A stretch of DNA of 55,510 nucleotides, from contig JAFQRF010000078.1 of the NCBI GenBank assembly GCA_017410195.1, forward strand, positions 1-55,510, read 5' to 3'. The stretch is from Clostridia bacterium. GTDB taxonomy: Bacteria > Bacillota > Clostridia > Oscillospirales > Acutalibacteraceae. The notes under the pieces are model-generated. The model was given only the letters and a program-made list of their open reading frames with translations, was not told where the DNA came from and searched no databases. The position numbers and the translations under genes are program-made. Shown here in pieces: positions 41,836-50,948 of the stretch (its first letter is position 1; every line of letters starts with the position of its first letter).

Positions 41836-42921
41836 TCATTTATTTATAAAATTCATAAGTCCGTGCCAGTCATCACGGGAAAAATAGTGTCTGCCTGCTC
41901 TGTAGCAAAGACCTACATTTCCTTCGTTAAGATACTTGCCCGTTTTGAGATAATCGCCGTCTTCATATATGAAGCCCTTTTTTTCGTAAAGCTCATATAC
42001 CTCGTTTGATGCGGCGCAGAAAAGAAATTCAAGATTCGGTCCAGCCCATACATCCTCTGCCGCAGATGCAATATGCATCCTTCTCGGGGCGATAAGCGCG
42101 GAAAGAAAATGCTGATCGAACGGAGTTTCGCTATCTTTGCCGTAATAATTTTTATAGTTTTCACAGAACCAATAGTCAAAACGGTCAATAATATCACCGA
42201 TAAACTCATTCCCCTCGGTTTTGCCTCTGTTGAGGGAATCACCACTACAGCCCGAACAATTTGAATGCACAATTGCAAAACGGGTATCAACCGCTGCAGT
42301 CAGCAGAGCGGTTTTGCCGAGCCTCGAATGTCCGCAAACGCAGATATTATTTTTGTCAACCTCGTCACGGGTCTGCAGAAAGTCCATAACACGCATTGCC
42401 GCCCATGCCCACATAGCAATCTTGCCGGGCGAATATGCGGTTCTTTCTTTGTCCCTATAAATTACTCCTGCAAGTCCGTTTGTGAAATCACCGTCATCGC
42501 TCGTAACATTCTGATAACAGAATGAAGCACAGGCAAAACCGTTGTCTATGATTTCCTCAGTCGGCATGTATTTATCGGGAACATCGGGTCTGAAATTAAT
42601 ATGCACAAAGGTTTTGAAGCAATCGCCCTTTTTTGGATAAACATAGGTAACGGGGAATGTAAAATCCTCGCCGTATACCCTTGCAGTTATCTCAAGTTCC
42701 ATATACGCAGCCTTGCCCGCACAAAATCTTATCGGGTCATCCTCAACTATTCTGAATGACACCGACTCGGGATCATCAGGCATATAGCCGTATTCACCTT
42801 CCTGCATCATGCGAAGAACAAGAGGTCTGATTTTCTCCCAGTCCTCAACAGTTTGTACACGTTTGCCGTTTATTTCAAGCGGTGACGGGAGGTTTAACAA
42901 TTCAAGCATTTTGTTTATCAT
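41836..42921 (-). CDS. CE15-like (glucuronoyl esterase family) alpha/beta hydrolase
   Basis: A 361-residue alpha/beta hydrolase without a signal peptide. The nucleophile elbow GHSRLGKTAL (about residue 193) is the GxSRxGK form of carbohydrate esterase family 15. Further family features are NSNCSG-type oxyanion loop following it, FDQHFLSALIAPRRMHIASAAEDVWAGP, and the catalytic histidine region GRHYFSRDDWHGLMNF. CE15 enzymes cleave ester links between glucuronic acid and lignin or other groups and are usually secreted; a cytoplasmic one may act on imported oligosaccharides. AGGTGATAAT precedes the ATG. Confidence 0.82.
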   Translation of the reverse strand: MINKMLELLNLPSPLEINGKRVQTVEDWEKIRPLVLRMMQEGEYGYMPDDPESVSFRIVEDDPIRFCAGKAAYMELEITARVYGEDFTFPVTYVYPKKGDCFKTFVHINFRPDVPDKYMPTEEIIDNGFACASFCYQNVTSDDGDFTNGLAGVIYRDKERTAYSPGKIAMWAWAAMRVMDFLQTRDEVDKNNICVCGHSRLGKTALLTAAVDTRFAIVHSNCSGCSGDSLNRGKTEGNEFIGDIIDRFDYWFCENYKNYYGKDSETPFDQHFLSALIAPRRMHIASAAEDVWAGPNLEFLFCAASNEVYELYEKKGFIYEDGDYLKTGKYLNEGNVGLCYRAGRHYFSRDDWHGLMNFINK

Positions 42922-42929
42922 ATTATCAC

Positions 42930-43075
42930 CTAAAAAAACTCATTCTGTTTTTGCGTTAAGATTGATGAGATAAATTTTTGTTGATGCGGTGAAAAAGCAA
43001 AGACAATACGAGGTATTGCCGAGCATTTTGAACCTCAGCAACGGAAATTCAGCCGTCAAGATAACTCAAAAATAA
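42930..43075. other. Structured-looking intergenic block, function unknown
   Basis: Between the CE15-like gene and the rpmF terminator lie about 150 bases without an ORF. A short perfect hairpin CAATAC-GAG-GTATTG occurs at about 43008-43022, flanked by GCCGAG...CTCAGC and by GTTGATGCGG. It may be a leader of the esterase operon or a dispersed repeat; I cannot tell which. Confidence 0.35.
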
Positions 43076-43077
43076 AA

Positions 43078-43103
43078 GGCAGGGGTATAAACATACCTCT
43101 GCC
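43078..43103 (-). terminator. Terminator after rpmF
   Basis: 11-bp stem GGCAGGGGTAT / ATACCTCTGCC with one G-T pair and a 4-base loop, followed on the minus strand by TTTTATTTTTG. It lies 13 bases after the rpmF stop. Confidence 0.88.
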
Positions 43104-43116
43104 GCTTTATTTTGAC

Positions 43117-43299
43117 TTATGCTTCCTTAACAACTACCTGCTTGCCGTTATAGTAACCGCACTCGGGGCAAAGTCTGTGAGATCTCTTGTACTCACCGCA
43201 GTTTGAGCATTTTTCAAGCTGGGGAGCAGACATCTTCCATACGTTTGAACGTCTCTTATCTCTTCTTGCCTTTGAAACTCTTCTCTTGGGTACTGCCAT
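43117..43299 (-). CDS. rpmF: 50S ribosomal protein L32
   Basis: A 60-residue protein. MAVPKRRVSKARRDKRRSNV and the zinc ribbon CSNCGEYKRSHRLCPECGYYNG (two CxxC pairs) are typical; the four-cysteine form depends on zinc. AAGGAGGTGCTTAGGC precedes ATG. It follows the YceD gene by 52 bases, the standard yceD-rpmF pairing. Confidence 0.97.
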   Translation of the reverse strand: MAVPKRRVSKARRDKRRSNVWKMSAPQLEKCSNCGEYKRSHRLCPECGYYNGKQVVVKEA

Positions 43300-43351
43300 G
43301 CCTAAGCACCTCCTTAATTATTGTGCTTTTATTAAACCGTCCGGTTTTTTC

Positions 43352-43846
43352 TTAATTATCCAAAAGCTGCATAAGCGCCGCAAGACGCGGATCAACCTCT
43401 TTTTCGCAGCTGCATGAACCTGTGTTAAGATCCTTGCCGCACTTTGAACAGATTCCCTTGCAATCCTCGCTGCAAAGAAACTTTGCCGGAAGATCAAGAA
43501 AAATATCCTCGGTTATAAGCGGATCCAAATCAAAACGAAGCTCATTCACGAGCAGAAGCTCATCATTCTTTTCATCGTTAAGATGCGTAACAAGGGTGTG
43601 AAAAACATCAATCTCAAGCGGAACGTTAATCGGCTTTGCGCAGCGGTCACAATCCATATCGAGAACAAACTCCGCTTTTGCACGCAGCTCGACTATTCCC
43701 GTATAGTTGCCCGCAGCACCGCTGACCTTTACCGGAGTGGTAAAAGGCTTTACGCCGCTGAGTTCACAGTCTGACAAATCAAGCTCGAAGCTGAAATCTC
43801 TGACCATTCCCTCGTTATTGAAAATAGGCTCTAAATCCAATATCAT
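43352..43846 (-). CDS. YceD/DUF177 family protein
   Basis: A 164-residue protein of the YceD (DUF177) family, always near rpmF and thought to act in 23S rRNA or large-subunit maturation. The core holds LDMDCDRCAKPI, then VNELRFDLDPLITEDIFLDLP and a cysteine-rich ending FLCSEDCKGICSKCGKDLNTGSCSC, likely a zinc site. It is followed by rpmF. AGGTGAAAATTT precedes the ATG. Confidence 0.92.
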   Translation of the reverse strand: MILDLEPIFNNEGMVRDFSFELDLSDCELSGVKPFTTPVKVSGAAGNYTGIVELRAKAEFVLDMDCDRCAKPINVPLEIDVFHTLVTHLNDEKNDELLLVNELRFDLDPLITEDIFLDLPAKFLCSEDCKGICSKCGKDLNTGSCSCEKEVDPRLAALMQLLDN

Positions 43847-43924
43847 AAATTTTCACCTAAAAATCACGCACAAAATATTATAAAGGTGTTTGCGCAATTT
43901 GTCAACTAAAATTTTGATTTAAAT

Positions 43925-44341
43925 TCAGATTTTTTCGCAAAAATCGAAAATTCTTGCAGGAAGGTCGCTTTCATCGCATGAAACGGTGAATGTGAAATCC
44001 TGCTCGGCGATTTTGCTGAGTTCTGAAACCTTCTCAAGGAAGTTTGCGAGAGCTTCGTAATCTCTGCCGCCGATTTTGAGAGTTGCATCAACAAGGATAT
44101 CGGTGATGTCGTGGTCGCCTGCAACAAGACCGCTGAGGAAGCCGTAGAATGCATCGTAGCCGCTTACCTTGTAGTGGTCTGTTTCAACAAGTCTTGCTCT
44201 GTAATTAACATTATAAGTTAAAAGTCTTTCCTTCTCAACACAAACAACGTTACCGTTTGACTTTTCAACAGCACCGTTTACAAGGTCGATAAGTCTTTTT
44301 GTTTTTCCTGCGCCTTTGTTGCCGATAATAAGATAGATCAT
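43925..44341 (-). CDS. Small P-loop nucleotide-binding protein
   Basis: A 138-residue protein with a Walker A loop IIGNKGAGKTKRLIDL at residues 4-19 in pattern and a possible Walker B ITDILVDATL near 80. It is too short for a full AAA or ABC domain and lacks recognisable partner motifs. No function is known to me. AGGAGGATATTAAAA precedes the ATG. It lies 21 bases after pgi on the same strand and 78 bases before the YceD gene. Confidence 0.75.
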   Translation of the reverse strand: MIYLIIGNKGAGKTKRLIDLVNGAVEKSNGNVVCVEKERLLTYNVNYRARLVETDHYKVSGYDAFYGFLSGLVAGDHDITDILVDATLKIGGRDYEALANFLEKVSELSKIAEQDFTFTVSCDESDLPARIFDFCEKI

Positions 44342-44362
44342 TTTTAATATCCTCCTGTGTTT

Positions 44363-45700
44363 TTATTTGAGTCTTGCTTCAAGCTCTTCCTTCTGCGCCT
44401 CGTAGCCGGGCTTTCCGAGAAGAGCGAACATATTCTTTTTGTAGCTTTCTACGCCGGGCTGGTCAAAAGGATTAACGCCGAGAATGTAGCCCGAAAGACC
44501 ACAAGCCTTTTCGAAGAAATAAATCATCCAGCCAAGATTATATTCATCCTGCTTGTCGATTTCAATAAGAATGTTGGGAACATCGCCATCGGAATGGGCG
44601 AGAACAGTTCCCGCAAATGCCTTGCTGTTGACATAATGAACGGTTTTTCCTGCAACAAAGTTAAGACCGTCGCCGTTAACATCGTCAAACTCGATTTCAA
44701 CATCGTTCTGAGGCTCGTTTACCCACATAACGGTTTCAAACAGCTTGCGTTCACCCTGCTGAATATACTGACCGAGCGAATGCAGGTCTGTTGAAAAAAT
44801 TGCGGATGCAGGGAAAATGCCTTTGAAATCCTTGCCTTCGCTTTCGCCGAAGAGCTGCTTGAACCATTCGCACCAGAGAGTCATTGAAGGCTCGTAGGCT
44901 GCAAGCATTTCGATTGATTTGCCGCCGCGATAAAGAATATTTCTTATTGCAGCGTACTTATAGCAATCGTTGGTCATTACATCGTCTTTTGAATAAGCTT
45001 CTCTTGCATCTGCAGCACCCTTCATAAGGGCATCAATATCAATTCCTGCAACGGCAATGGGAAGCAGACCGACTGCGGTAAGCACTGAATATCTTCCGCC
45101 TACATCGTCAGGTACAACGAATGTCTTGTATCCTTCTGCATCTGCAAGGGATTTGAGAGCGCCCTTTGCCTTATCTGTTGTCACGTAAATTCTCTTTGCC
45201 GCTTCTTCCTTGCCGTATTTTTCTTCAAGGAGCTTCTTGAAGATACGGAAAGCGATTGCAGGCTCGGTTGTTGTTCCCGACTTCGAAATAACATTGATTG
45301 AAAAATCCTTGCCTTCAACAAGCTTCATAAGTTCCGCAACAGATGAAGAGCTGATGGTGTTACCGCCGTAATAAATATCGGGAGTATCCTTTTTAATAAG
45401 GTTATAATTGTTTGACTTTATGAATTCGATTACCGCTCTTGCACCGAGATATGAACCGCCGATGCCGAGAACGATGAGTGCGTCGGAATCCTTTTTGATT
45501 TTTTCGGCGCATTCCTTGATTTCTTCGAATTCCTTTTTATCGTAGTTTACGGGAAGGTCAACCCAGCCGAGAAAATCGCTGCCTGCACCCGTTCCCTCAT
45601 GAAGCATCGCATGAGCCTTCGAAACCTCGGGCTGCATTGCTTCAAGCTTCTCACTGCATGCGTATTCGCCCGCATACTTGAGATTGAGTCTGATTGCCAT
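44363..45700 (-). CDS. pgi: Glucose-6-phosphate isomerase
   Basis: A 445-residue glycolytic enzyme interconverting glucose-6-phosphate and fructose-6-phosphate. [19 protein letters not shown] near 75, [13 protein letters not shown] near 137, and [14 protein letters not shown] near 203 are the sugar-phosphate-binding signatures; the C-terminal part has [16 protein letters not shown]. Length is that of the short Gram-positive type. ATG at 45698-45700 is preferred to a GTG four codons upstream, since GGGGTG then precedes it at a usable distance. Probably co-transcribed with the small P-loop gene. Confidence 0.96.
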   Translation of the reverse strand: MAIRLNLKYAGEYACSEKLEAMQPEVSKAHAMLHEGTGAGSDFLGWVDLPVNYDKKEFEEIKECAEKIKKDSDALIVLGIGGSYLGARAVIEFIKSNNYNLIKKDTPDIYYGGNTISSSSVAELMKLVEGKDFSINVISKSGTTTEPAIAFRIFKKLLEEKYGKEEAAKRIYVTTDKAKGALKSLADAEGYKTFVVPDDVGGRYSVLTAVGLLPIAVAGIDIDALMKGAADAREAYSKDDVMTNDCYKYAAIRNILYRGGKSIEMLAAYEPSMTLWCEWFKQLFGESEGKDFKGIFPASAIFSTDLHSLGQYIQQGERKLFETVMWVNEPQNDVEIEFDDVNGDGLNFVAGKTVHYVNSKAFAGTVLAHSDGDVPNILIEIDKQDEYNLGWMIYFFEKACGLSGYILGVNPFDQPGVESYKKNMFALLGKPGYEAQKEELEARLK

Positions 45701-45926
45701 GTGTCTGAACACCCCACTATAAAAATGCCAATTAGGTTATTTAATTTATTTTACCCTATAAAAGCGTTATTTGCAACACCTAAAATAAAAAATAATATAA
45801 ATTTTTTGTGAAACATGTGTTTTTTTGCGTAACTGCACATGGCACTGCATCTGTTAAATACAGTCTATCATAAATCCTTTGCAAATGCAAACCGAAATTG
45901 TCACTTATTTTCATTTATTACATTCG

Positions 45927-45977
45927 TATTACAGTTTTGTAATAAATATTGACAAATAAATCAAACAAAAATACAAT
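45927..45977 (+). promoter_or_regulatory. Promoter with adjacent palindrome for the WG-repeat operon
   Basis: TTGACA (45949-45954), 17-bp spacer, TACAAT (45972-45977). Directly upstream is a perfect dyad TATTACA-N4-TGTAATA (45927-45944), whose TACA/TGTA halves resemble BlaI/MecI-type operators. No such regulator is in the window. Confidence 0.65.
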
Positions 45978-45999
45978 CAAATTAAAGGAGGAAAAGTAT

Positions 46000-47691
46000 A
46001 TGAGAAAGAGAAGAATATCAAAAATAATTGCCGCCCTGCTTTGCGCGGTCATTTTAACATCGGGTCTTGCGGGATGCGCAAATCAAGGCTCTGTTTCAAC
46101 GCCGACCGACACTTCGGCAATGCCGAGCGACGAAACTCAGAGCTTAACCGCAACAGCGCAGAATTCGGATGCACCTGTTTTTATGCTTGAAAAGCTGCCC
46201 GAAATCGGCGGATACGTTGACGATGTAATCTGTAACCGAAGATACCCCGAATTCAAAGATACTCTGACCCCGGGTGAAAACTACGGAAGGCTCATTCCTT
46301 TTGTCGGCTCGTTCAGAGATTATCACACTGTTGATTACGAGACGGGAGAATGGAGTGATGAAACATACTCAATTCAAAAATACGGTCTTATGACCGACAA
46401 GGGCGAAATTATTGTTGATGCCGTTTACGATTATATCGATATAGCCGACAATAATGACGGCTCGTATATCATTTCACTTTCTCTTAAAGGAGAAGAAATT
46501 GAAACAGCAGCATCAAAGCTTATTTGCGCTTCTGACGGCTCATGGGTTAAATGCGGTGAAGAATACGCAGAACTTTATATGTATTACGTAGATGAGAATA
46601 TACTGGTTTGCACCGACCATTCGGAAATTGACTGGGAAAATTCAACAGGTGCTCCGAGAACCTACTTCTGCGATAAAAGCGGAAAAAAGCTTTTTGAATT
46701 CGACAGCTGTTATCCTGTAGGTGATTCCGAATTTAAAGACGGATATCTTGCACTCACATTTTTTGATGACTATTTAAAATATGAATACAAAAACCGCTTC
46801 ATTGACAAAAACGGAAATCTTGCTTTTGACGGCGTTTATCCCGAGCAGAATTTTGAAAACGGAAGAGTAATCGCCCGTAACGGTAAAGACGAAACCGGTG
46901 TTTTCACTTCAGAAGGCGAATGGCTTATAAAACCGAGGTTTGAATATATTTCGGAATACGATAATTATTATTTTGCAAAAACAGAATCTGCCCACTGGAT
47001 TTACGACATGAACGGTAAGATGGTAAAAATCATTTACGATGCCGAACTCGGAGAAATGGATGTTGAAGCTTACGGCGACAGAATTTTTTATTCATATAGT
47101 GATTATTCCCAATCCCGTGTCCGACATAAATATTATTATTCCGAAACAAATGAACCGATAAAATGCAAAGAAAACGAAACAGAGGTCTCCGGATATATCT
47201 ATGACACGGAATATTTCTTCTGCAATGACGGCGTATATACCTATATCGTCAACTTTGACGGTAATACCGTTGCAAAGCTCAATGGTGTTGCTGAAAGAAT
47301 CACTAAACTCAATGATGAATACTTTGAAGTGATCGAAGGCTACTGGGAGGACGAAACTCAGGTTTATAACATTTACTCCCGTGATTTTAAAAAGCTCTGG
47401 TCAGACCAAATTAAAAACACAGGTGATCGAATCGAAATCTGGTCCGGTGATGATTATGTTGTGAAATCATACATTGACGAAGAATCTTACAACGAAATGT
47501 TCTACAGCCCTCGAAGCTATGACATTCTCGAAATTGAAACGGGTAAACCGATATTCGAAAATATCAGAGATTACAGAACAGAAAAAATAAACGGCGAGAT
47601 TTATTATTATGTCAGCGACGGAACATATACCTACACCTATGCTCCCGATATGACCGTTCTTTTGAAAGTAAGAAATGAAAATAATGATTAA
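46000..47691 (+). CDS. WG-repeat lipoprotein
   Basis: A 563-residue exported lipoprotein: signal segment about 8-24, lipobox LAGC with the cysteine near 27, then a Ser/Thr-rich linker to about 65. The rest is made of WG-type beta repeats (KYGLMTDKGEIIVDAVYDYI, NRFIDKNGNLAFDGVYPEQNF, GVFTSEGEWLIKPRFEYI in pattern). Such repeats form beta structures of unknown role, often on cell surfaces. ATG at 46000 is chosen because AAAGGAGG is 8 bases upstream and it gives a proper signal peptide; an earlier ATG would add 17 polar residues. It forms an operon with the PstS-like gene. Confidence 0.82.
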   Translation: MRKRRISKIIAALLCAVILTSGLAGCANQGSVSTPTDTSAMPSDETQSLTATAQNSDAPVFMLEKLPEIGGYVDDVICNRRYPEFKDTLTPGENYGRLIPFVGSFRDYHTVDYETGEWSDETYSIQKYGLMTDKGEIIVDAVYDYIDIADNNDGSYIISLSLKGEEIETAASKLICASDGSWVKCGEEYAELYMYYVDENILVCTDHSEIDWENSTGAPRTYFCDKSGKKLFEFDSCYPVGDSEFKDGYLALTFFDDYLKYEYKNRFIDKNGNLAFDGVYPEQNFENGRVIARNGKDETGVFTSEGEWLIKPRFEYISEYDNYYFAKTESAHWIYDMNGKMVKIIYDAELGEMDVEAYGDRIFYSYSDYSQSRVRHKYYYSETNEPIKCKENETEVSGYIYDTEYFFCNDGVYTYIVNFDGNTVAKLNGVAERITKLNDEYFEVIEGYWEDETQVYNIYSRDFKKLWSDQIKNTGDRIEIWSGDDYVVKSYIDEESYNEMFYSPRSYDILEIETGKPIFENIRDYRTEKINGEIYYYVSDGTYTYTYAPDMTVLLKVRNENND

Positions 47692-47704
47692 GGAGATGAA
47701 TATT

Positions 47705-48655
47705 ATGAAAAAAATTATTGCAATCGCACTCATGCTCACGCTTGCACTTTCTCTTTTTGCTTGTTCGGGAGATGAACCCGATGTTACGGAAACAACCTCG
47801 GCGCAGACAACGGAACAAGCAACAATCGAGCCTGTAAAACCCGTCGGTAATTTTACATTCACAAAGGAAAACTTCCCCGTCGTCGGCGGTTCTCTTGCAC
47901 TCAAGCCTTTTGGTCAGGCGCTGACGGCAACCGTACTCGGAATTCCCCGTGAAGGTGCAATCGACCCCGAAATATGGGAAGGTTCGACAACTTATAAATA
48001 TCAGCAGTTTGTTGACGGCGAAATTGAGCTTCTTCTTGCATACGAACCCTCTGAGGAAGCGATTGAATATGCAAAAGAAAAGGGCTTTGAATGGGAAATC
48101 ACCGCTATCGGTGCGGATGCTCTTGTTTTCATCTGCAGCAACCGGAATCCCGTTCAGAATCTCACCATGGAGCAGATAAAGCAGATTTATTCGGGTGAAA
48201 TCACAAACTGGAAGCAGGTCGGCGGCAATGATGCCGAAATGGCAGCTTACCAGCGCAACAGGGAAAGCGGAAGCCACACCCTTTTTGATAAACTCATTAA
48301 CCTCGGAGATAAGCTCGTTGAACCTCCCAAGGAACAGCAGATCGGCTCGATGATAGGTCTTCTTGAAGCTGTTGCGGATTATGACAATTCGGCAAACGCT
48401 CTCGGCTATACAGTATATTACTATCTCACAAACATGGAAAGCGACAAGCTTGCAAGCTCCAAGATTCTTTGGGTTGACGGAATTGAGCCGACAAACGAAA
48501 ATATTTCAACAGGCAAATATACTCTCGTAAATGATTTCTATGTTGCAATCCCCAAAAATCTTCCTGAGGATGCCCCAGCAAGAATTCTTTATAACTGGAT
48601 TATCTCTCAGCAGGGCAAGGAGCTTCTTGAGCAGGAAAACTACGTTGCCAAATAA
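47705..48655 (+). CDS. PstS-like substrate-binding lipoprotein
   Basis: A 316-residue lipoprotein with signal segment and lipobox LFAC (cysteine near 20), a Thr-rich linker, then a periplasmic-binding-protein fold of the PstS kind: VVGGSLALKPFGQAL near the start, LTMEQIKQIYSGEITNWKQVGG, RNRESGSHTLFDKL and ALGYTVYYYL. The motif set is that of phosphate-binding proteins, but the phosphate-specific residues could not be verified. No pstCAB genes are nearby, so it may be an orphan sensor or adhesin. TAAGGAGATG precedes the ATG, 14 bases after the WG gene. Confidence 0.82.
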   Translation: MKKIIAIALMLTLALSLFACSGDEPDVTETTSAQTTEQATIEPVKPVGNFTFTKENFPVVGGSLALKPFGQALTATVLGIPREGAIDPEIWEGSTTYKYQQFVDGEIELLLAYEPSEEAIEYAKEKGFEWEITAIGADALVFICSNRNPVQNLTMEQIKQIYSGEITNWKQVGGNDAEMAAYQRNRESGSHTLFDKLINLGDKLVEPPKEQQIGSMIGLLEAVADYDNSANALGYTVYYYLTNMESDKLASSKILWVDGIEPTNENISTGKYTLVNDFYVAIPKNLPEDAPARILYNWIISQQGKELLEQENYVAK

Positions 48656-48671
48656 TTAAATACATGTAACA

Positions 48672-48722
48672 AAAACCTCCGTGCGCTAATATATTGTAAT
48701 TAGCGAATGAAACGGAGGTTTT
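48672..48722 (+). terminator. Terminator-like cruciform containing a ribosome binding site
   Basis: Outer arms AAAACCTCCGT (48672-48682) and ACGGAGGTTTT (48712-48722) are perfect complements; an inner stem CGCTAAT/ATTAGCG (48684-48690 and 48699-48705) extends the helix. The 3' arm includes the GGAGG site of the gene starting at 48727 and is followed by ATTT. It both ends the PstS-like gene's transcript and can hide the next gene's ribosome binding site. Confidence 0.7.
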
Positions 48723-48726
48723 ATTT

Positions 48727-49551
48727 ATGGACAGACGAGATCTTGAAAAGCTTATGGATAAATACAAGCAGGAGATGCTTGAATTTCAGCGAAAAAACAA
48801 TATATCGGGCTATCCCGGTTCATCGGTAAATCCCGACGACGAACGTGAGACAAGGATGGACGAAGCGCTGAGAAACAACACGCCCTTCGAGCGTGACAGA
48901 AGCAATCCCCTCCCCGAAGCCGAACGTGAAGAGCCTGATGTGCCTTCCGAAGCGCAGCAAGAACCGCAAACGGTAGCCGTTCAGGCTCCGGCTGCACGCC
49001 GTGATGATACTCTGCCTCTTGACGGAGAATCCCCCGATGTTGAACGCCTTCTTCGCAGAAGCTGCGAAAATCTTCCCGAAAACGCAAGCAACGAACAGCG
49101 TGCAAGATGCCGCAGCATCAATGATTTTCTTGCCGCAAACACAGAAAGCGGAACACTGAAGGTTGAGGCATTCGCATCAGACAGAGCCTTCGGTGTCCCG
49201 AGCGCAAGGGTAATGGTATTTCTCGAGCTGCCTGGCGGCAACGTTGCCGTCTTTGACGGACTTACCGACGTTAACGGCACAACCGAAAGCGTACGCCTGC
49301 CTGCACCGCCTAAATCGCTCTCACAATCGCCTCAGACCGATCCGAATCCGAGGCTTCCCTATGCGGTTTATTCGGTATATGTTGAACATCCCGATTACGT
49401 CAGAGCCGTCTTCACAAATGTTCCTGTTTTTTCCGGAATAGAATCAATCCAGCCTGTACGCATGCTTGCAAAATCGGCAGGACTTGAAGAACCCGAACCG
49501 ATTGTCGTTGATGAAACAACACTCAATACATTAAGGAACGAGGCGAGATAA
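48727..49551 (+). CDS. Unknown protein of a spore-germination cluster
   Basis: A 274-residue protein I do not recognise by name. Residues 1-90 are charged and low-complexity (disordered). Residues about 140-265 look like a carboxypeptidase-regulatory or transthyretin-like beta domain (LKVEAFASDRAFGVPSARVMV, GLTDVNGTTESVRL, YSVYVEHPDY). Its ribosome binding site lies in the hairpin before it. It precedes the SpoIID-like gene by one base and then the SpoVAF-like gene, so a spore-envelope role is inferred from context only. Confidence 0.7.
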   Translation: MDRRDLEKLMDKYKQEMLEFQRKNNISGYPGSSVNPDDERETRMDEALRNNTPFERDRSNPLPEAEREEPDVPSEAQQEPQTVAVQAPAARRDDTLPLDGESPDVERLLRRSCENLPENASNEQRARCRSINDFLAANTESGTLKVEAFASDRAFGVPSARVMVFLELPGGNVAVFDGLTDVNGTTESVRLPAPPKSLSQSPQTDPNPRLPYAVYSVYVEHPDYVRAVFTNVPVFSGIESIQPVRMLAKSAGLEEPEPIVVDETTLNTLRNEAR

Positions 49552-49552
49552 A

Positions 49553-50902
49553 ATGGCTGTGACACCCGTAATCCCCGACTATATAACCGTTCATCTCGGA
49601 ACGCCGAATTCAAATGCACGCAATGTCCGTGTACCGTTCACGGATTACATCAAAAACGTAGCATCAAGCGAGGTTTATCCGTCATGGCCGGAAAGTGCGC
49701 TCAGGGCAAATATCTATGCTCAGGTTTCTTTTGCACTTAACAGAATTTTCACTGAATATTACCGCAGCAGAGGATATAATTTTGATATAACCAACTCAAC
49801 CTCATATGACCAGGCATATATTGACGGCAGAGATATTTTTTCTAATATTTCAAAGCTTGTCGATGAACTTTTCAATGACTATGTGACCAAAGGCAACCAG
49901 ATTCAGCCATATTTCACCGAGTACTGCGACGGCAGAAGCGTCACCTGCAGAGGTCTTTCTCAGTGGGGAACGGTAACTCTTGCCAATCAGGGAAGAACGC
50001 CCTACCAGATTTTGCAGAATTACTACGGTAACGATGTCAACATAGTCCGCAATGCTCCCGTAAAAAATATTCCCGAATCTTATCCCGGCAGACTGCTGAG
50101 AATCGGCTCTTACGGCGGCGAGGACATCAGAACAATTCAGCGTCAGCTTAACAGAATCAGACAAAATTACCCTGCCATACCGAGAATACCCGACCCGAAC
50201 GGCTTTTTTGATTCGGCAACACGTGCAGCCGTTATTAAATTTCAGCAGATATTCAATCTTACGCCGGACGGCATAGTCGGCAAAGCAACGTGGTATAAAA
50301 TCAAACAGATTTATAACGCCGTCAAAAAGCTGTCGGAGCTTTATTCCGAGGGCATAACCATAACCGAGGTTGAAAGAATATTCAGCGAGGTTATCCGCAG
50401 AGGCGACAGAGGCAGAGATGTGAGAACGATTCAATATTATCTGAACTTCCTCGGATTTTTCAACGACAGGCTGCCGCAGATTTCCGTTGACGGCATCTTC
50501 GGACCTGCAACGGAAAACGCTGTTCGCACATTCCAGCGTGAATACGGTCTGACGGTTGACGGAATAGTCGGCAGGGCAACGTGGAATGCAATCCTTGATG
50601 CATATGACAGCACGCTCAACTCTTTGCCCGATGAATACCGTTCATATTCATCGCTTCTCTATCCGGGCTACACGCTCACTGTAGGCGCAAGCGGAAATGT
50701 TGTTACGCAGGTACAGACATTTTTGAGAACAATTGCACAGAACAATAATGCCGTGCCTCTGATTACGGTAGACGGTGTTTACGGAAATCAGACCCGTAAT
50801 GCTGTTATCGCCGTGCAAAGACTCTCGGGAATTGAGCAGACCGGCGTTGTCGGTCCATTGACGTGGAACGCAATTGTTAACCTTTATAATGAATACAGAT
50901 AA
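49553..50902 (+). CDS. SpoIID-like protein with three peptidoglycan-binding repeats
   Basis: A 449-residue protein without a classical signal peptide. Residues about 10-165 resemble the SpoIID/LytB domain (RVPFTDYIKNVASSEVYPSW, ALRANIYAQVSFALNRIF, TCRGLSQWGTVTLANQG), which in SpoIID is a lytic transglycosylase. Three PG_binding_1 domains follow at about 180-255, 280-350 and 365-445, each with a pattern such as DGIVGKATWYKI. A missing exporter signal fits a mother-cell or coat location. It is co-translated with the 274-residue gene and precedes the SpoVAF-like gene. Confidence 0.82.
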   Translation: MAVTPVIPDYITVHLGTPNSNARNVRVPFTDYIKNVASSEVYPSWPESALRANIYAQVSFALNRIFTEYYRSRGYNFDITNSTSYDQAYIDGRDIFSNISKLVDELFNDYVTKGNQIQPYFTEYCDGRSVTCRGLSQWGTVTLANQGRTPYQILQNYYGNDVNIVRNAPVKNIPESYPGRLLRIGSYGGEDIRTIQRQLNRIRQNYPAIPRIPDPNGFFDSATRAAVIKFQQIFNLTPDGIVGKATWYKIKQIYNAVKKLSELYSEGITITEVERIFSEVIRRGDRGRDVRTIQYYLNFLGFFNDRLPQISVDGIFGPATENAVRTFQREYGLTVDGIVGRATWNAILDAYDSTLNSLPDEYRSYSSLLYPGYTLTVGASGNVVTQVQTFLRTIAQNNNAVPLITVDGVYGNQTRNAVIAVQRLSGIEQTGVVGPLTWNAIVNLYNEYR

Positions 50903-50948
50903 TAAATTTGAAAATAATAAATGTATCAAAATATAAAGGAAGATGGGA

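Noticed and set aside
49850-50434. A 194-codon minus-strand frame inside the SpoIID-like gene
   Set aside because: Antisense of conserved peptidoglycan-binding repeats; no independent evidence.
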